A DNA stretch of 64,000 nt from assembly GCA_002007465.1 (NCBI GenBank), contig LNAC01000348.1, positions 834,853-898,852 on the forward strand. Reading direction: 5' to 3'. This stretch comes from Ailurus styani. Lineage: Eukaryota > Chordata > Mammalia > Carnivora > Ailuridae. The notes below the pieces were generated by a model, which was given only the letters and a program-made list of their open reading frames with translations, ran no database searches and was not told the DNA's origin. This document shows, in pieces, positions 11,747 to 57,552 of the stretch (within the stretch, counting starts at the first letter, position 1; each line of letters starts with the position of its first letter). The translations under genes and the position numbers were made by a program.

Positions 11747-13177
11747 GTTGTACAGTGTTTGAGTTCTGTCTCAGGGTTTTTTTCCTAGAATGTCTTTATT
11801 ACACACTCATTCTTGAAAGATGATATCACTATATATAAAATTCTGGGTTGGTTGTAGATAAACTTTAGTAAATACTGAAGAACAGTGACTTCTTTGAGAA
11901 GGTTGTCCTCCTATCTTCTAGCTTCCGCTGATGCTGTTAAGAAGTTGGCTGTCAAAAGTATCATTTCATTTTGGTCATCTTTTTGTTCCCCCTCTGGATG
12001 GATTTAAGACTTTTCTTTATTGGGATCTAAGTGTGGATTTCTTTTTATTTGAATGCTTGGGAATCTGTTGAGGTTCCTAATTTTAAAATATGTGGATTTT
12101 ACTCTTCTGGAATATTCTCATATATTTCGTTTTCAAATATGGCCTCTCCTTATCCAGTTCTGGAGCTCCATTGAAATGTATGTTGGGCCTTGTAACTATC
12201 CTTCATGTCTCTTAATTTTGTATATTTTCCCTAATGCACCTAAGTATTTCATTTTTGGGAAACCAATAAAATGGTATTTTTAATTTCAGATTTTAGTTGT
12301 TCATTGCTTATATATAGGAATACAATTGCAATTGACTTTTGCATATAACCTTGAAGCCTGCAACCTTACCATAATTGCTAATTAGTTTTCCTTTGACAAT
12401 TGTTTTTGTATTTTCTACATATATGATCTTGTCATGTGCAAACAAAGACAGTTTATTTTCTTCCTCCCCAACCTATATATCTTATATTTTCTTTTCTTAT
12501 TAAGTTAGCTAGGACTTCCAGTATGATGTTGAAAAGCAGTGGTGAGAGGGGACATCATTACCTTTTTCCTGACCTTAGCAGGAAAGCTCCTAGTTTTTCA
12601 CCATTAATTAAAATATTTGTGGTAGATTTTTTGTAGATGTTCTTTAGCAAGTTGAGAAGAGTCCCCTATATTACTATTGTGTTAGATTGTTTATCATGAA
12701 TGGCTGTTGAATTTTGCCAAATGCTTTTTTCTGCATCTGTTGATATGACCACATGATTTTGGTATTGTTGATTTTCTCTATTGATTTCCCATTTTCAATT
12801 TCATTGATTTCTGCTTTAATTTTCATTTCTTTTACTTCTCCTTTTTTGGATTTAATTTACTCTTCTTTTTCTAACTTCTCAAGGAGAAAGATTAGATAAT
12901 TGGTTTTAGATCATTTTTTTTTTACTCTGCATTCAGTATTATAAATTTCTCTTTAAGCACTTCATCCCACAAATTTTGATAAGTTGTATTTTCATTTTCA
13001 TTAAATACTATTTCATTCCTCTTGAGATTCCTTCTTTGATTCATATGTTATTTCAAACTTGTTTAATCCCCAAGTCTTTGGAGATTTTCCAAGTATCTTT
13101 CTGCTATTAATTTATAGTTTAATTCCATCATGATCTGAGAGGAGACATTGTATAATTTATGTTCTTTTAAATTTGTT

Positions 13178-13363
13178 GGGGCCCTTGTGTGGTTGAGTGT
13201 CTGACTTCGGCTCCAGTCCAGGATCCAGGGTCCTGGGGTTGAGTCCTGTGTCAGGCTCCCTGCTCAATGGGGACTCTGCTTCTCCCTCTCCCTCTGCCTG
13301 CTGCTCCCCCAGCCTGTGTTCTGTCTGCCAAATAAATAAATTAAATATTTTTAAATAAATAAA
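13178..13363 (+). mobile_element. CAN SINE
   Basis: Diverged SINE head (GGGGCCCTTGTGTGGTTGAG), TC-rich region and AATAAATAAA tail, inserted in L1 sequence. The target duplication TTTAAATTTGTT is at 13166-13177 and 13364-13375. Confidence 0.9.
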
Positions 13364-14081
13364 TTTAAATTTGTTAATGTGTGTTTTATGGCCCAAAATA
13401 TGGTCTGTCTTGGTGAATGTTTCATGTAAGCTTGAGAAGAATGAGTATTCTGCTGTTATGAGATAAAATAACCAACAGATGTTAATTATATCCAGTTGAT
13501 TGACGGTACTGATGAGTTCAACTGTGTCCTTACTAATTTTCTGCCTGCTGGATCTGTCATTTCTGATGTAAGGGTGTTGAAGTCTCCAGCTATAACAGTG
13601 GCTTCATCTATTTGTCCTTGCAGTTCTATTAGTTTTTGCCTCATGTGTTTTCACACTCTGTTGTTAGGCACATACACATTAAAGAGTGTTATTTCTTCTT
13701 GAAGAATAAACCCTTTTATCATTCTGTACTGTGCTTATTTATCCCTGATACTTTTCCTTGCTCTGAAATTAATACAGCTATTCCAGATTTCTTTTGTTTA
13801 CGTTAGCTTGGTATATCTTTTTTCCATCCTTTTAATTCTAACCTATATGTGTCCCTGTATTTAAAGTGGATTTGTTGTAGCCAGAATATAGTTGGATCTT
13901 GCTTTTATCCCACTCTAATAATCTCTGTCTTTTAATTGGTACATTTAGACCACTGATGTTTAAATCAATTATTCACATAGTTGGAGTACTATCTACCATA
14001 TTTGTTACTGTTTTCTACTAGTTGCCCTTGTTCTTACTTTCTCCTTTGTCTTCCACTCCTTTTCAACCATTTGTGGTTTTA

Positions 14082-14310
14082 TCTTATTTTTTTTAAGATT
14101 TTATTTATTTATTTGACAGAGAAGGAGAGAGAGAGAGAGAGAGAGAGAGACAAAGAGAGCACACACAAGCAGGGGGAGCAGCAGAGGGAGAGGAAGAAGC
14201 TGGCTATCTGCTGAGCAGGGAGCCCAATGAGGGGACCCAGTCTCAGGACTTTGGGATCATGACCTGAGCCAAAGACAGACACTTAACCAAGCGACCCACC
14301 CAGGTGCTCC
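14082..14310 (-). mobile_element. CAN SINE, minus orientation
   Basis: Inverted tail, a (GA)n expansion at about 14123-14150, and head CCACCCAGGTGCTCC. The 15-bp duplication CCATTTGTGGTTTTA is at 14067-14081 and 14311-14325, inside L1. Confidence 0.95.
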
Positions 14311-14802
14311 CCATTTGTGGTTTTAACTGAGCATTTATATTATTCCATTTTCTCTCCTTTTTTAGCACATCAATTATACTTTTTTTTTTACTTTGTTAAT
14401 GGTTGCTCTAGAGTTTGCAGTATATATTTACATGTAATCCAAGTCCACTTTCAAGTAACATGGCAATGCTTCATGGGCAATGCAAGTACTTTATAACAAA
14501 ATATTTTTTATTCCTCCCTCCTATTTCTTATATCATTACTGTCCTTGATTTCACTTACACATAAGCCATAATCATCTAATACATTGTTGCTAGTGTTGTT
14601 TTTAACAAACTGTTACTTATTCCATTAATTAAGAATGAGAAAAATAAAACTTCCTTTTATCTTTACTTATTCGTTCTGTAATTCTCCTTCTTTCTTTATG
14701 TAGGTCTGAGTTCTGACCAATATCATTTTCCTTCTTCCTAAAGAATTTCTTTAAGCATTTCTTGCATGGCAGGACTGCTGGCAACAAATTCTTTTCTTTT
14801 CT

Positions 14803-14822
14803 CTCTCTCTCTCTCTCTCTCT
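14803..14822. repeat. (CT)n simple repeat
   Basis: Ten CT units within antisense L1 sequence. Confidence 0.9.
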
Positions 14823-14856
14823 TGTTTAAGAAAGTCTTTATTTGTCCTTCACTTTT

Positions 14857-15061
14857 TTTTTAATTTAAAGATTTTTATTTATTTATTTATTTCACAGAGG
14901 GAGAGAGATCACAAGGAGGCAGAGAGGCAGGCAGACAGAGAGAGGGGGAAGCAGGCTCCCCGCTGAGCAGAGAGCCCAATGCAGGCCTCGATCCCAGGAC
15001 CCTGAGATCATGACCTGAGCCGAAAGCAGAGGTTTTAACCCACTGAGCCACCCAGGCGCCC
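14857..15061 (-). mobile_element. CAN SINE, minus orientation
   Basis: Complete inverted SINE (TTATTTATTTCACAGAGGGA through ACCCAGGCGCCC). The 14-bp duplication TGTCCTTCACTTTT is at 14843-14856 and 15062-15075. Inserted into L1. Confidence 0.95.
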
Positions 15062-16241
15062 TGTCCTTCACTTTTGAAGGATAATTTTTGTAGGATACAG
15101 ATTTCTAGTTTGGTGGGGGTTTTTTCTCTCAACACTCTAAATATTTCATTCCACTCTCTCCCAGCTTGCAAGGTTTCTATGAAGTCAAATGTAATTCTTA
15201 TCTTTTTTCCTCCATTTTTACAATGTTTCATTCTTCTGGCAACTCCTGGGATTTCTTGTTTATCTTCAATTTTCTAGATTTTGAATATGATTTGCTTAAG
15301 TACTGGTGGTGTTGTTTGGAGGGTATTTATCTTACTTGGTGTTTTCTGAGCTCCCTGGATCTCTGGTTTGGTGTCTGGCATTAATTTGGGAAAATTCTCA
15401 GTCATAACTTCTCTTTCTTTCTTCCTAGTATATGTATAATATACCTTTTGTAGTTGTCCCAGTTCTTGGATATTCTGTTTTGTTTTGTTTTCAGTCTTTT
15501 TTCTCTTTGCTTTTCAATTTTAGAAGTTTCTATTAATATATCCTCCACCTCAGAGATTCTTTCTTTAGCTGTGTCTAGTCTACTGATGACACCATCAAAG
15601 ACATCTTCATTTATGTTACAATGGTTTTGATCCCTAGCATTTCTTTTTTATTCTTTCTTAGATTTTCCATCTCTCTGCTTACATTGTCCATCTATTTTTG
15701 CATGTTGTCTACTTTTTCCATTAGAGCCCTTAACATATTAACCATGGTTATTTTTAAATCCTGGTCTGAGAATTCCAACATTCCTGCCATATCTGACTGT
15801 GGTTCTGATGCTTGCTTTGTTTCTTCAAAGTGCTTTGTGCCTTTTAGTATGCCTTGTGATTTCTTTTTGAAAGCTGGACATGATGTGTTGGGTAAAAGGC
15901 ACTCTGGTTAATATGCCTTTAGTAATATGATGGTAAGGTATGGGGAAGGAGAAGTGTTCTATAGTCCTATGATTAGGTCTGTCTTTTAGTTAGCCTATGG
16001 CAATGGGCACTGGTTCGTGCACTTCACAAGTGCGTCTCAGTTTTTTTCCCTCTTAGGTGGGACAGGATGGTTTCAGAGGTTAGAGTCAAGTACTTCCCTT
16101 CCCCCACATGGAAGGCTAGAGGAGGCTGGAGTTGGGCATTTCGCTTTCCCATGGTCAGTTAAGCTGTGATAAAATCTCACTAGGTTAGGCTTTGGTAAAA
16201 CAGTTTTTCCTGCAGGCAGGTCCTGTTAAGAAGAATGGAAT

Positions 16242-16450
16242 GGGGGTGCCTGGGTGGCTCAGTGGGTTAAAGCCTCTGCCTTCAGTGTGGGTCATGATCT
16301 CAGGGTCCTGGGATCGAGGCCCGCATTGGGCTCCCTGCTCAGCAGGGAGCCTGCTTCCTCCTCTCTCTGCCTGCCTCTCTGCCTACTTGTGATCTGATCT
16401 CTCTCTCTGTGTGTCAACTAAATAAATAAAATCTTTAAAAAAATAAAAAG
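16242..16450 (+). mobile_element. CAN SINE
   Basis: GGGGGTGCCTGGGTGGCTCA head with the 'gggttaaagcctctgcc' subtype, CT-rich region and AATAAATAAAATC tail. Boundaries are approximate. Confidence 0.9.
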
Positions 16451-16750
16451 AAAACTTGACCCAATAAAATACATAGTATTTACATTAACTTAGAGAATAC
16501 ACATTCTTACCAAATATGTATGAAACAGTTATATTTTTCTATGTATCAGGACACAGAAAAAAAAATCAAATTCTCCCAGATTGGTATAATGTATGTTATA
16601 GTCTCTGTCCACAAAGTGAAATAAAACAAATAACTACAAAAGAATAACCAAAACACAAAACAAAAAAGCCAACCCACTTGGAAAGTTAGAGCAACTTCCC
16701 TAGAACTCTTAGGTTAAAATTAAAATCAATAGGAAAAACCCAGATTAATT

Positions 16751-16917
16751 GGGGTGCCTGGGTGGCTTTCAGCTCAGGTCATGATCCTGGGGTCCTGGGA
16801 TTGACCCTCACATCGTGCTCCCTGCTCAGTGAGGAGTCTGCTTCTGCCTCTCCCTCTGACCCTTCCTCCTGCTTGTGCTCTTGATCTCTCTCTCTCAAAT
16901 GAATAATTTTTTTAAAA
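16751..16917 (+). mobile_element. CAN SINE with internal deletion
   Basis: The head GGGGTGCCTGGGTGGCT runs directly into TTCAGCTCAGGTCATGATCC, so part of the tRNA-related head is missing. TC-rich region and T/A-rich tail follow. Confidence 0.85.
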
Positions 16918-17023
16918 TGCACTTTACTACTAATGACAATGAGAATAGCCAAAGCAGTATTCAATAGAAATTTTATAGTCTTAAATTCATGTATTAGAAA
17001 ACACGATTAAAAATAAATGAACT

Positions 17024-17222
17024 GGGGTGCCTGGGTGGCTCAGTTGTTAAGTGTCTGCCTTTGGCTCAGATCATGATCCCAGGGTCCTGGGATCGAGCCC
17101 CACATCGGACTCCCTGCTCAGCAGGAAGTCTGCTTCTCCCTCTCCCACTCCCCCTGCTTGTGTTCCTGCTCTCGCTTGCTCTCTCTCTGTCAAATAAATA
17201 AATAAAATCTTTTAAAAAATTA
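17024..17222 (+). mobile_element. CAN SINE
   Basis: Full head-to-tail copy of the 'gttaagtgtctgcc' subtype. The duplication AAAAATAAATGAACT (17009-17023) recurs just after the A-rich tail with one mismatch. Confidence 0.9.
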
Positions 17223-18311
17223 AAAAAAATAAATGAGCTAAGAGTATACCAAAGGGAAAGTCAAAAGAATTAAAAAAAAACTAAAAAAATTAAATTTCAC
17301 TTATAAAGAGAAAAATAAAAATTAAACAGAAGACCAAAAAAAAAAAAAAGCAAACAGATGACCTGAAAAGACCAACATAAAAGACTAAGGTTTAGCAAAT
17401 TGTTTAATCAAAGATAAAAGATTGAGAACATATATTAAGAAGTTTAGAAACAAGTACAGGAACAAAAGTACAGATATAGAAGAAATTAAATATTATAAGA
17501 CAATAAATAGCACATATAATATGTGTCAACAAAATTAAGCATTTTGATGGATTAGATTAATTTTTTAAGAAACATATGAATTACCAAATTGGATGCAAGG
17601 GGACACAGAAAACCTATAGTCTCATAATCACAGGAAGAAATGAAAAGTTTTCATCTACCTAGTATCTAATTTCCCTTTCTTCTTAATTAAAGAAGATCTA
17701 GTTGGAATGGCAACATACCTGGCTAAAAATAGTTTCCTAGACTCACTTTGCAGCCAGAAATGGTCATGTGACCCAGTCCTTGCCAGTGAAATACAAAAAT
17801 AAAAATGAGATGTAACTAAAAGACTGTTGGGGATTTCTAGGAAGGATTTTTATTTTCCTGTTACAGGCACCCTCCCTTCTTCCCCGTTCCCTTCCTCCAT
17901 GCTGACTGAACCAAGGATCAAAGCTTCGAGGTCATCAGTTATTTACTGACCATGAGGCAACAAGCAGAGGACAAACAACTCAATGCCATAAGGAGATGAG
18001 GGAATGGAAAGGAAAGGCTGGACCCCTCAGGGCATTGCTGAGCTGCTGCACCAGCCTTAGAATGGTCACACACTTCCCTTTGTATGACTCAAACAGACCT
18101 CTATGTGGATAAAACAGTGTTCGTCAACTTCCAGGTATTCGCAACGGAACAAAAAGAATTTTCAATTCTCAGATGATGGGAATATCTAGTTAAAAACAAG
18201 ACTAAAGCAATCCATTGAAAGCTGCATTTGAGTTCAAGAACATGGCTAAGATGAACCAGAGACACCAAAAACACCTATGTACCAGTGACCCCATTTAGAA
18301 AATGTAGTACA

Positions 18312-18541
18312 GGGCGCCTGGGTGGCTCAGTGGGTTAAAGCCACTGCCTTCGGCTCAGGTCATGATCCCAGGGTCCGATGGGATCGGACTTAAGAGTTCC
18401 GATGTCGAGGCCCACATCGGGCTCTCTGCTCAGCGGGAAGCCTGCTTTCTCCTCTCTCCCCTCTCTCTGCCTGCCTCTCTGCCTACTTGTAATCTCTCTC
18501 TCTGTGTCAAATAAATAAAATCTTTAAAAAAAAAAAAAAAA
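18312..18541 (+). mobile_element. CAN SINE with palindromic internal insertion
   Basis: Young-type SINE with a 15-bp duplication AGAAAATGTAGTACA (18297-18311 and 18542-18556). The usual run from GGGTCCTGGGATCGAGGCC is interrupted by about 25 extra bases at 18377-18404 made of alternating inverted repeats (see findings). Confidence 0.95.
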
Positions 18542-18629
18542 AGAAAATGTAGTACAAAAGTGATCTCATTCACAATAACAACAAAAACTACAATATATCT
18601 AAGAATTGATGTAAGAAATCATCAAAGCT

Positions 18630-18757
18630 GGAGGCACCTAGGTGGCTCAGCAGTTAAAAGTGGCCACCTTCAGCTCAGGTCATGATCCCCCATTGGACTC
18701 TCTCTCTCTCTCCCTCTCTCTCTCTGCCTTAAATAAATACAATCTTTAAAAAAAGGA
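18630..18757 (+). mobile_element. CAN SINE with large internal deletion
   Basis: Diverged head GGAGGCACCTAGGTGGCTCA, then GCTCAGGTCATGATCCCC directly joined to a (TC)n block; the middle of the element is missing. Confidence 0.8.
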
Positions 18758-19141
18758 AAAAAAGAAATGTTTTTAAAAAAATCTTCAAAGCCTATATAAA
18801 GAAAACTATAAATTTTTATTATAGGATATAAAAGAAAATATTAGGAAACAGGTACAGACAGCCCTTATTTTGCATAGTTCCAACATGCTTTTTATAAAAT
18901 TTAAATAATACTAAACAAGACATAAAATCCAAAAATATTTTTTAAATTGCCAAATTCAAATATATGAGAATTAAAAACCTGTTTAAAAAGGTACCATTAA
19001 AGAATAAAATACTGATGATAGAAAAGAAACACTATTTACTATGTGAAAAAAAATCTGCTACATGAATAGTAAAAATTGATATTAAAATAATAAAATTTTC
19101 ATGTATCAGACAGCAAAAAATATATAAAGCAATAATATCCA

Positions 19142-19338
19142 GTGCTTAGGGTATAAAGAAACTGGTATTGTGATACATCATTAGAAATATTAACTAGTAA
19201 AGAGTTTGGGGGGTTCAATTTGGCAGTATACATAAACATNGTGCTTAGGGTATAAAGAAACTGGTATTGTGATACGTCATTAGAAATATTAACTAGTAAA
19301 GAGTTTGGGGGGTTCAATTTGGCAGTATACATAAACAT
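19142..19338. repeat. 98-bp direct duplication around a single N (assembly join)
   Basis: 19142-19239 and 19241-19338 are identical except for one A/G difference (GATACATCAT versus GATACGTCAT). They are separated by one N at 19240. This looks like two overlapping contig ends or haplotypes that were not merged, rather than a biological duplication. Confidence 0.85.
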
Positions 19339-19347
19339 TTTTAATGC

Positions 19348-19541
19348 AGACCCCTGGGTGGCTCAGTTGGTTAAGCGTCTGCCTTCAACTTGGGTCATGA
19401 TCCTGGGGGCCTAAGACAGAGTCCTGCGTGGGGATCCCTGCTCAGTGGGAAGCCTGCTTCTCCCTCTGCCTGCCACTTCCCCTGCTTTCCCTGCTGTGTG
19501 CTCTCTCTCTCTGACAAATAAATAAAAATCTTTAAAAAAAA
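19348..19541 (+). mobile_element. CAN SINE
   Basis: CCCCTGGGTGGCTCAGTTGG head, TC-rich region and AAATAAATAAAAATC tail; moderately diverged. Boundaries are approximate. Confidence 0.85.
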
Positions 19542-20407
19542 ATTCTTATTGCATATACTTTTTGACCCAATTAATTCTATCTGTAGGACTCTATAAACAA
19601 AGACATACATACAAGAATGCTGCGTTTATAGGAAAAAAAATCTGGAAACACAAATGAGCACCAAATATGTAAGTGATTTCACAAAATATGGTATATCTAT
19701 ACTATGGAATATTTTTAAACCATTAAAGCAAATGAAGGCGATCAGCACATATTCATATTTAACAATATATCTAACTAATTAAAAGGCAGTTTAAAAAACA
19801 GTAAGTCAAGTACGCCTCTAGTCACATAAGCCTGTGCACTTATTATGTTTGTAGGCATATAGGTCTGTACATATACAGCAGAAGTCTGAAAAGATACACG
19901 CTTTATAAAACATAGTTACCTCTGGGATATGGAATGGGTATAGGAAAGTGGGGGAGGTAGAGTGTGAAGGACAACTTCCACATTTTTTCAATATACTTAA
20001 ACATTTTTCATGAACGTGTATTACTCGATATGAACAATTATTACATTAACAAATAATAAATAATAAATAAAAAGTAAAATAAAAAAATTTTGTGAGGTTA
20101 GGACTTTTTTTAGTTGTAATAATGTATCTTTTTGCTTTTTTTGGTTTTCTTGTTGTTCTTGGTTCATGTCATTTAATTTTAGGGAAGGTTTATAATTCGG
20201 ATATTTGCTGTCATTTAACAAGCTCTGTAGAGTTTCAAATATTCACAAAGCATTAAGCATCTAAATTGTGATCTCTAATGTCATTTCCCTGAATGGGGCC
20301 TCCTTAGAAAAATGACTGGTTCCAGGGCTAAGGCAAGAAATAAACATATTGAACCTGGAACATCTTACCCCATCAGAAAACAAAGAAGCTATCAAAACCT
20401 AGGATCA

Positions 20408-20606
20408 GGGCGCCTGGGTGGCTCAGTGGGTTAAAGCCTCTGCTTTCGGCTCAGGTCATGATCTCAGGGTCCTGGGATCGAGGCCCGCATTGGGCTCTCT
20501 GCTCAGCGGGGAGCCTGCTTCCTCCTCTTTGCCTGCCTCTCTGCCTACTTGTGATCTCCCTCTCTGTTGAATAAATAAATAAAATATTTTTTAAAAAATA
20601 AAATAA
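20408..20606 (+). mobile_element. CAN SINE
   Basis: GGGCGCCTGGGTGGCTCAGT head of the 'gggttaaagcctctgc' subtype, with tail AATAAATAAATAAAATA. No clear target duplication was found. Confidence 0.9.
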
Positions 20607-20639
20607 AATTTCTCTAAAAAAGTAAAGTTTATTAATTAA

Positions 20640-20880
20640 AATATAAATACATATAACACAGCATCCCCAGATAGTCTTCTAGAACAGAAAATGGGTAGTA
20701 GAATAACTGGTAAAATTTGAATAAAGAATATTAATTTCCTGGTTTGACAATATTATGTTATATAAGACATTAACATTAGTGGATGCTGGGTTGAGCAGTA
20801 AATAGAAACTCTCTACATAATGTTTGCAACTTTTCTATAAGTTTAAAATTAGTTCAGAATAAAAGTTTTCCAAAAAATGA
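20640..20880 (+). mobile_element. L1 3' end fragment, sense
   Basis: Sequence ending GTTTAAAATTAGTTCAGAAT followed by AAAAG and an A-run resembles an old L1 3' terminus. Assigned from recalled motifs only. Confidence 0.5.
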
Positions 20881-21133
20881 AAAAAAAAAGAAGCTGACTG
20901 GTAAATCAGGTTCATCATACTATTCTCTTTACTTTGGTTAATGTTTGAAAACTACCATAATAGACAAAAAAGCTCTAGGAGTACAGTTAAACTACTAAAC
21001 TACATACTGATCTGATGTGCCCCACAGCACTGGGTATATAGCATGTCTTAGATGAATACTTAAAAGTTCATTAAAAGATTGCCGTAAGATTTTTCAGTTA
21101 TTGAGAATAACACACGCAGCTTGCCAAACATAC

Positions 21134-21139
21134 TTTATT
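21134..21139 (-). terminator. Probable polyadenylation signal of the SelO-like gene
   Basis: On the minus strand AATAAA is followed about 25 nt later by a GT-rich stretch (GCGTGTGTTATT), a good cleavage-site arrangement about 205 nt after the stop codon. Other AATAAA hexamers occur at 21330-21335 and 21204-21209 without as clear a downstream element. Confidence 0.55.
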
Positions 21140-21344
21140 ATTCCACTAAAGTTATTCATTAGAACAAAAATGATCACAAAGTTGTTCCAAAGAATAGGTC
21201 CAGTTTATTTGATTAAAAAATATTTGCAAACATAATCCTTTTTATGAAATGTGGGGTTGTCATCAAAATGTAGTCATTAAGAATTTATCAAATAGATCAT
21301 TCTATGTTGAATTCTGAAGTATTCCTTAATTTATTTACCCTAAA

Positions 21345-55671
<34,327 letters not shown>

Positions 55672-56085
55672 CTCTCTGCCTAAACACGCAGAACGGAAGA
55701 GCTGGCGACTGCAGGCGTGGGCACCGTGGCCGATCTTGTTAAACGCGGGTCTCCCAAAGGCCCCTTTTTACGTGGCTGCCGGAGCTCCTGGCTCCCCGGA
55801 GCGGTGGGCAGGGGTTCGGGGGAGACGGCTGGCCCAGACAGAAGGTCCCGCTTGGCTGCTCCCGCTACCGGAGCCGGCAGGGGGGGCGACGGGCCACGGC
55901 CGCCAGCTGGGGTCAGGCGAGGGCGGCGCGCCCGAGGCTCCGCGCGGCCGTCCCCGGAGCGCAGCGCCGGCCCGGGGAGGGGCCGAAGCTCTTCCTGTGC
56001 CAAGTTTCCGGCTCCGGGTCCCGGGAGGCGGGCCGCCGGGCCACAGGCGGAGCCAGCGCTCTGCCGCGGCTTTCAGACTCGGACC

Positions 56086-56117
56086 ATGGCTTCGTGCCGG
56101 TGGTCCTGGCGGCGCTG
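56086..56117 (+). CDS. PDSS1: PDSS1 exon 1, visible 5' part
   Basis: The ATG in GGACCATGGC is followed by MASCRWSWRR, closely matching the start of human PDSS1 as I recall it (MASRWWRWRR), the arginine-rich mitochondrial presequence. Sequence is lost after 32 bases in the N gap. The exon 1 donor is expected inside that gap, because the human exon is only about 130-165 bp of coding sequence. PDSS1 pairs with PDSS2 in the mitochondrial matrix to make the decaprenyl (or nonaprenyl) tail of ubiquinone. Confidence 0.85.
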
Positions 56118-56357
56118 NNNNNNNNNNNNNNNNNNNNNNNNNNNNNNNNNNNNNNNNNNNNNNNNNNNNNNNNNNNNNNNNNNNNNNNNNNNNNNNNNNN
56201 NNNNNNNNNNNNNNNNNNNNNNNNNNNNNNNNNNNNNNNNNNNNNNNNNNNNNNNNNNNNNNNNNNNNNNNNNNNNNNNNNNNNNNNNNNNNNNNNNNNN
56301 NNNNNNNNNNNNNNNNNNNNNNNNNNNNNNNNNNNNNNNNNNNNNNNNNNNNNNNNN
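56118..56357. other. Assembly gap, 240 N, inside PDSS1 exon 1 and intron start
   Basis: 240 N in GC-rich sequence. It removes the rest of PDSS1 exon 1. The non-round size suggests an estimated gap length. Confidence 0.95.
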
Positions 56358-57552
56358 CGGAATGAATGGGCGCTAGCGGCACGTGCGTCGGGGCTGGGGG
56401 CCGCGGGGCCGCGCTGCGGGGGCACCGGGCTGGCTGGGCGCCGGGACCCGAGCCCCGCGGGAGGACGTGGAGCGGTGGGCGCCCCGCGCGAGACTGCTGA
56501 GCGCGGTCCTGGGGACCCAGGCGCCTCGGGGCTTGGGGGAGGGAGCGGTGAGGAGCCAGGCCTCGGGGAAGTGCCGGGACGCGGGGAGTAGTCTAGCTGT
56601 CTCCTGGGGTCGGGAGCCTCTGAAGCCTGGAGACCGACTGCGGCTGTTTCCTTTCGCATTTCAGCCAGGGCTTCGGGAGGAAGGTCTTAATTCGGATTTG
56701 AGAGCCAAAGGTGCTCCGAGGGCTCAGAGATGCTGGTGGGTTCGGAGTAGACGGTTTGTGGAGAGGGTAGGGCTGATGCCCTGGGCGCACCGGATTTCTG
56801 TCGTACAGTAGTTGCTTCCCCCGGAGACCCTATCTGGACGGGGGTGGAAGGGCACTGGAAGAAGTAAAGGCCCGAGGATGTCGCAAGTAGAGAAACCTTG
56901 AACTTTGATTTAAGGTGACTTCTTCAATAGAGTCAGAAATCTCAGCACTAACCATAACTACTTGACTCTCTCCTCTGCTGCTCTTGGGCCCAACCTCATT
57001 TTTCTCCCTTTCCGGCCAGTTTAGTCTCTGTAGAGTGACATGTTCTGTGGCTCCATGAGTCAGTCTTTCCCGCACTCTGTGGTCGTTGACTCTCAACGTG
57101 CCATAGGGTAGGCGCATACTGTTTAGAGTAATTAAGCAAAATCTGTAGACTCACTGTGCTTTTTAGAGACTTCTCCAGTCGCAGTAATTATGATGTGTTC
57201 CCCTTTCATCCACAAGGCTCGGTTTTTTTGTTTTTTTTTTAAAGCTTCTTGAATTTAGGAACCTTCTATTTAAGTTGGCTTTGGGATGTTTCATATTCCT
57301 ATGTATTCCTTAAACACCGGATACATATCACACCTTACCCAGAACAGGCACTTGGAGAGAGAATAGCCGCGGGGCCAGCAGACAGCTAGTAAAAAGAGAA
57401 TATGGGCAGAGAGTCTCAGGGCTTTGCTGGGATCCATTTCAGTACGGTCCTAACCAGACTTCAAATATGTCTAGCATCACAGACGAAGGCATTATTTGGA
57501 GAGATGTTTGCACCCTCCATCTAATAGCACTGGATACTACTTTGACACTCCT

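Larger units (their letters stand above)
10803..16190 (-). mobile_element. Antisense L1 cluster, older elements
   Basis: T-rich sequence over more than 5 kb resembles reverse-complemented L1 ORF2 at many points (e.g. GTTGAAAAGCAGTGGTGAGA near 12528, TTGAATTTTGCCAAATGCTT near 12708, and TTGAAGTCTCCAGCTATAAC near 13578). Two similar segments (about 11750-12240 and 14700-15500) suggest at least two elements or a rearranged one. Three CAN SINEs are inserted in it. All reading frames here are short; no intact L1 protein survives. Confidence 0.7.
18560..20020 (+). mobile_element. Old L1 fragments, sense orientation
   Basis: A-rich sequence shows weak L1 3'-region features (AAATATGGTATATCTATAC then ATGGAATATTTTTAAACCA near 19685-19720). 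It is interrupted by SINEs and by an assembly duplication. Confidence 0.55.
6566..21110. other. Intergenic region between APBB1IP and the SelO-like gene
   Basis: About 14.5 kb separates the converging ends of two genes. It holds many SINEs, L1 fragments on both strands, a (CA)n microsatellite and a 98-bp assembly duplication, listed separately. A stretch at about 17700-18010 looks like an ancient interspersed repeat I cannot name. 8380-10590 is largely non-repeat sequence without a recognised gene apart from one protein-like frame at 10038-10226. Confidence 0.75.

Noticed and set aside
14103..14150. Tandem repeats as a possible CRISPR-like array
   Set aside because: The simple (GA)n and (TC)n runs belong to SINE bodies; no regular repeat-spacer structure exists anywhere in the window.
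55717..56659. Several long frames in the CpG island, partly made of N
   Set aside because: GC-rich DNA lacks stops by chance, and 240 N are translated as X; apart from the two recognised start exons no protein homology is visible.
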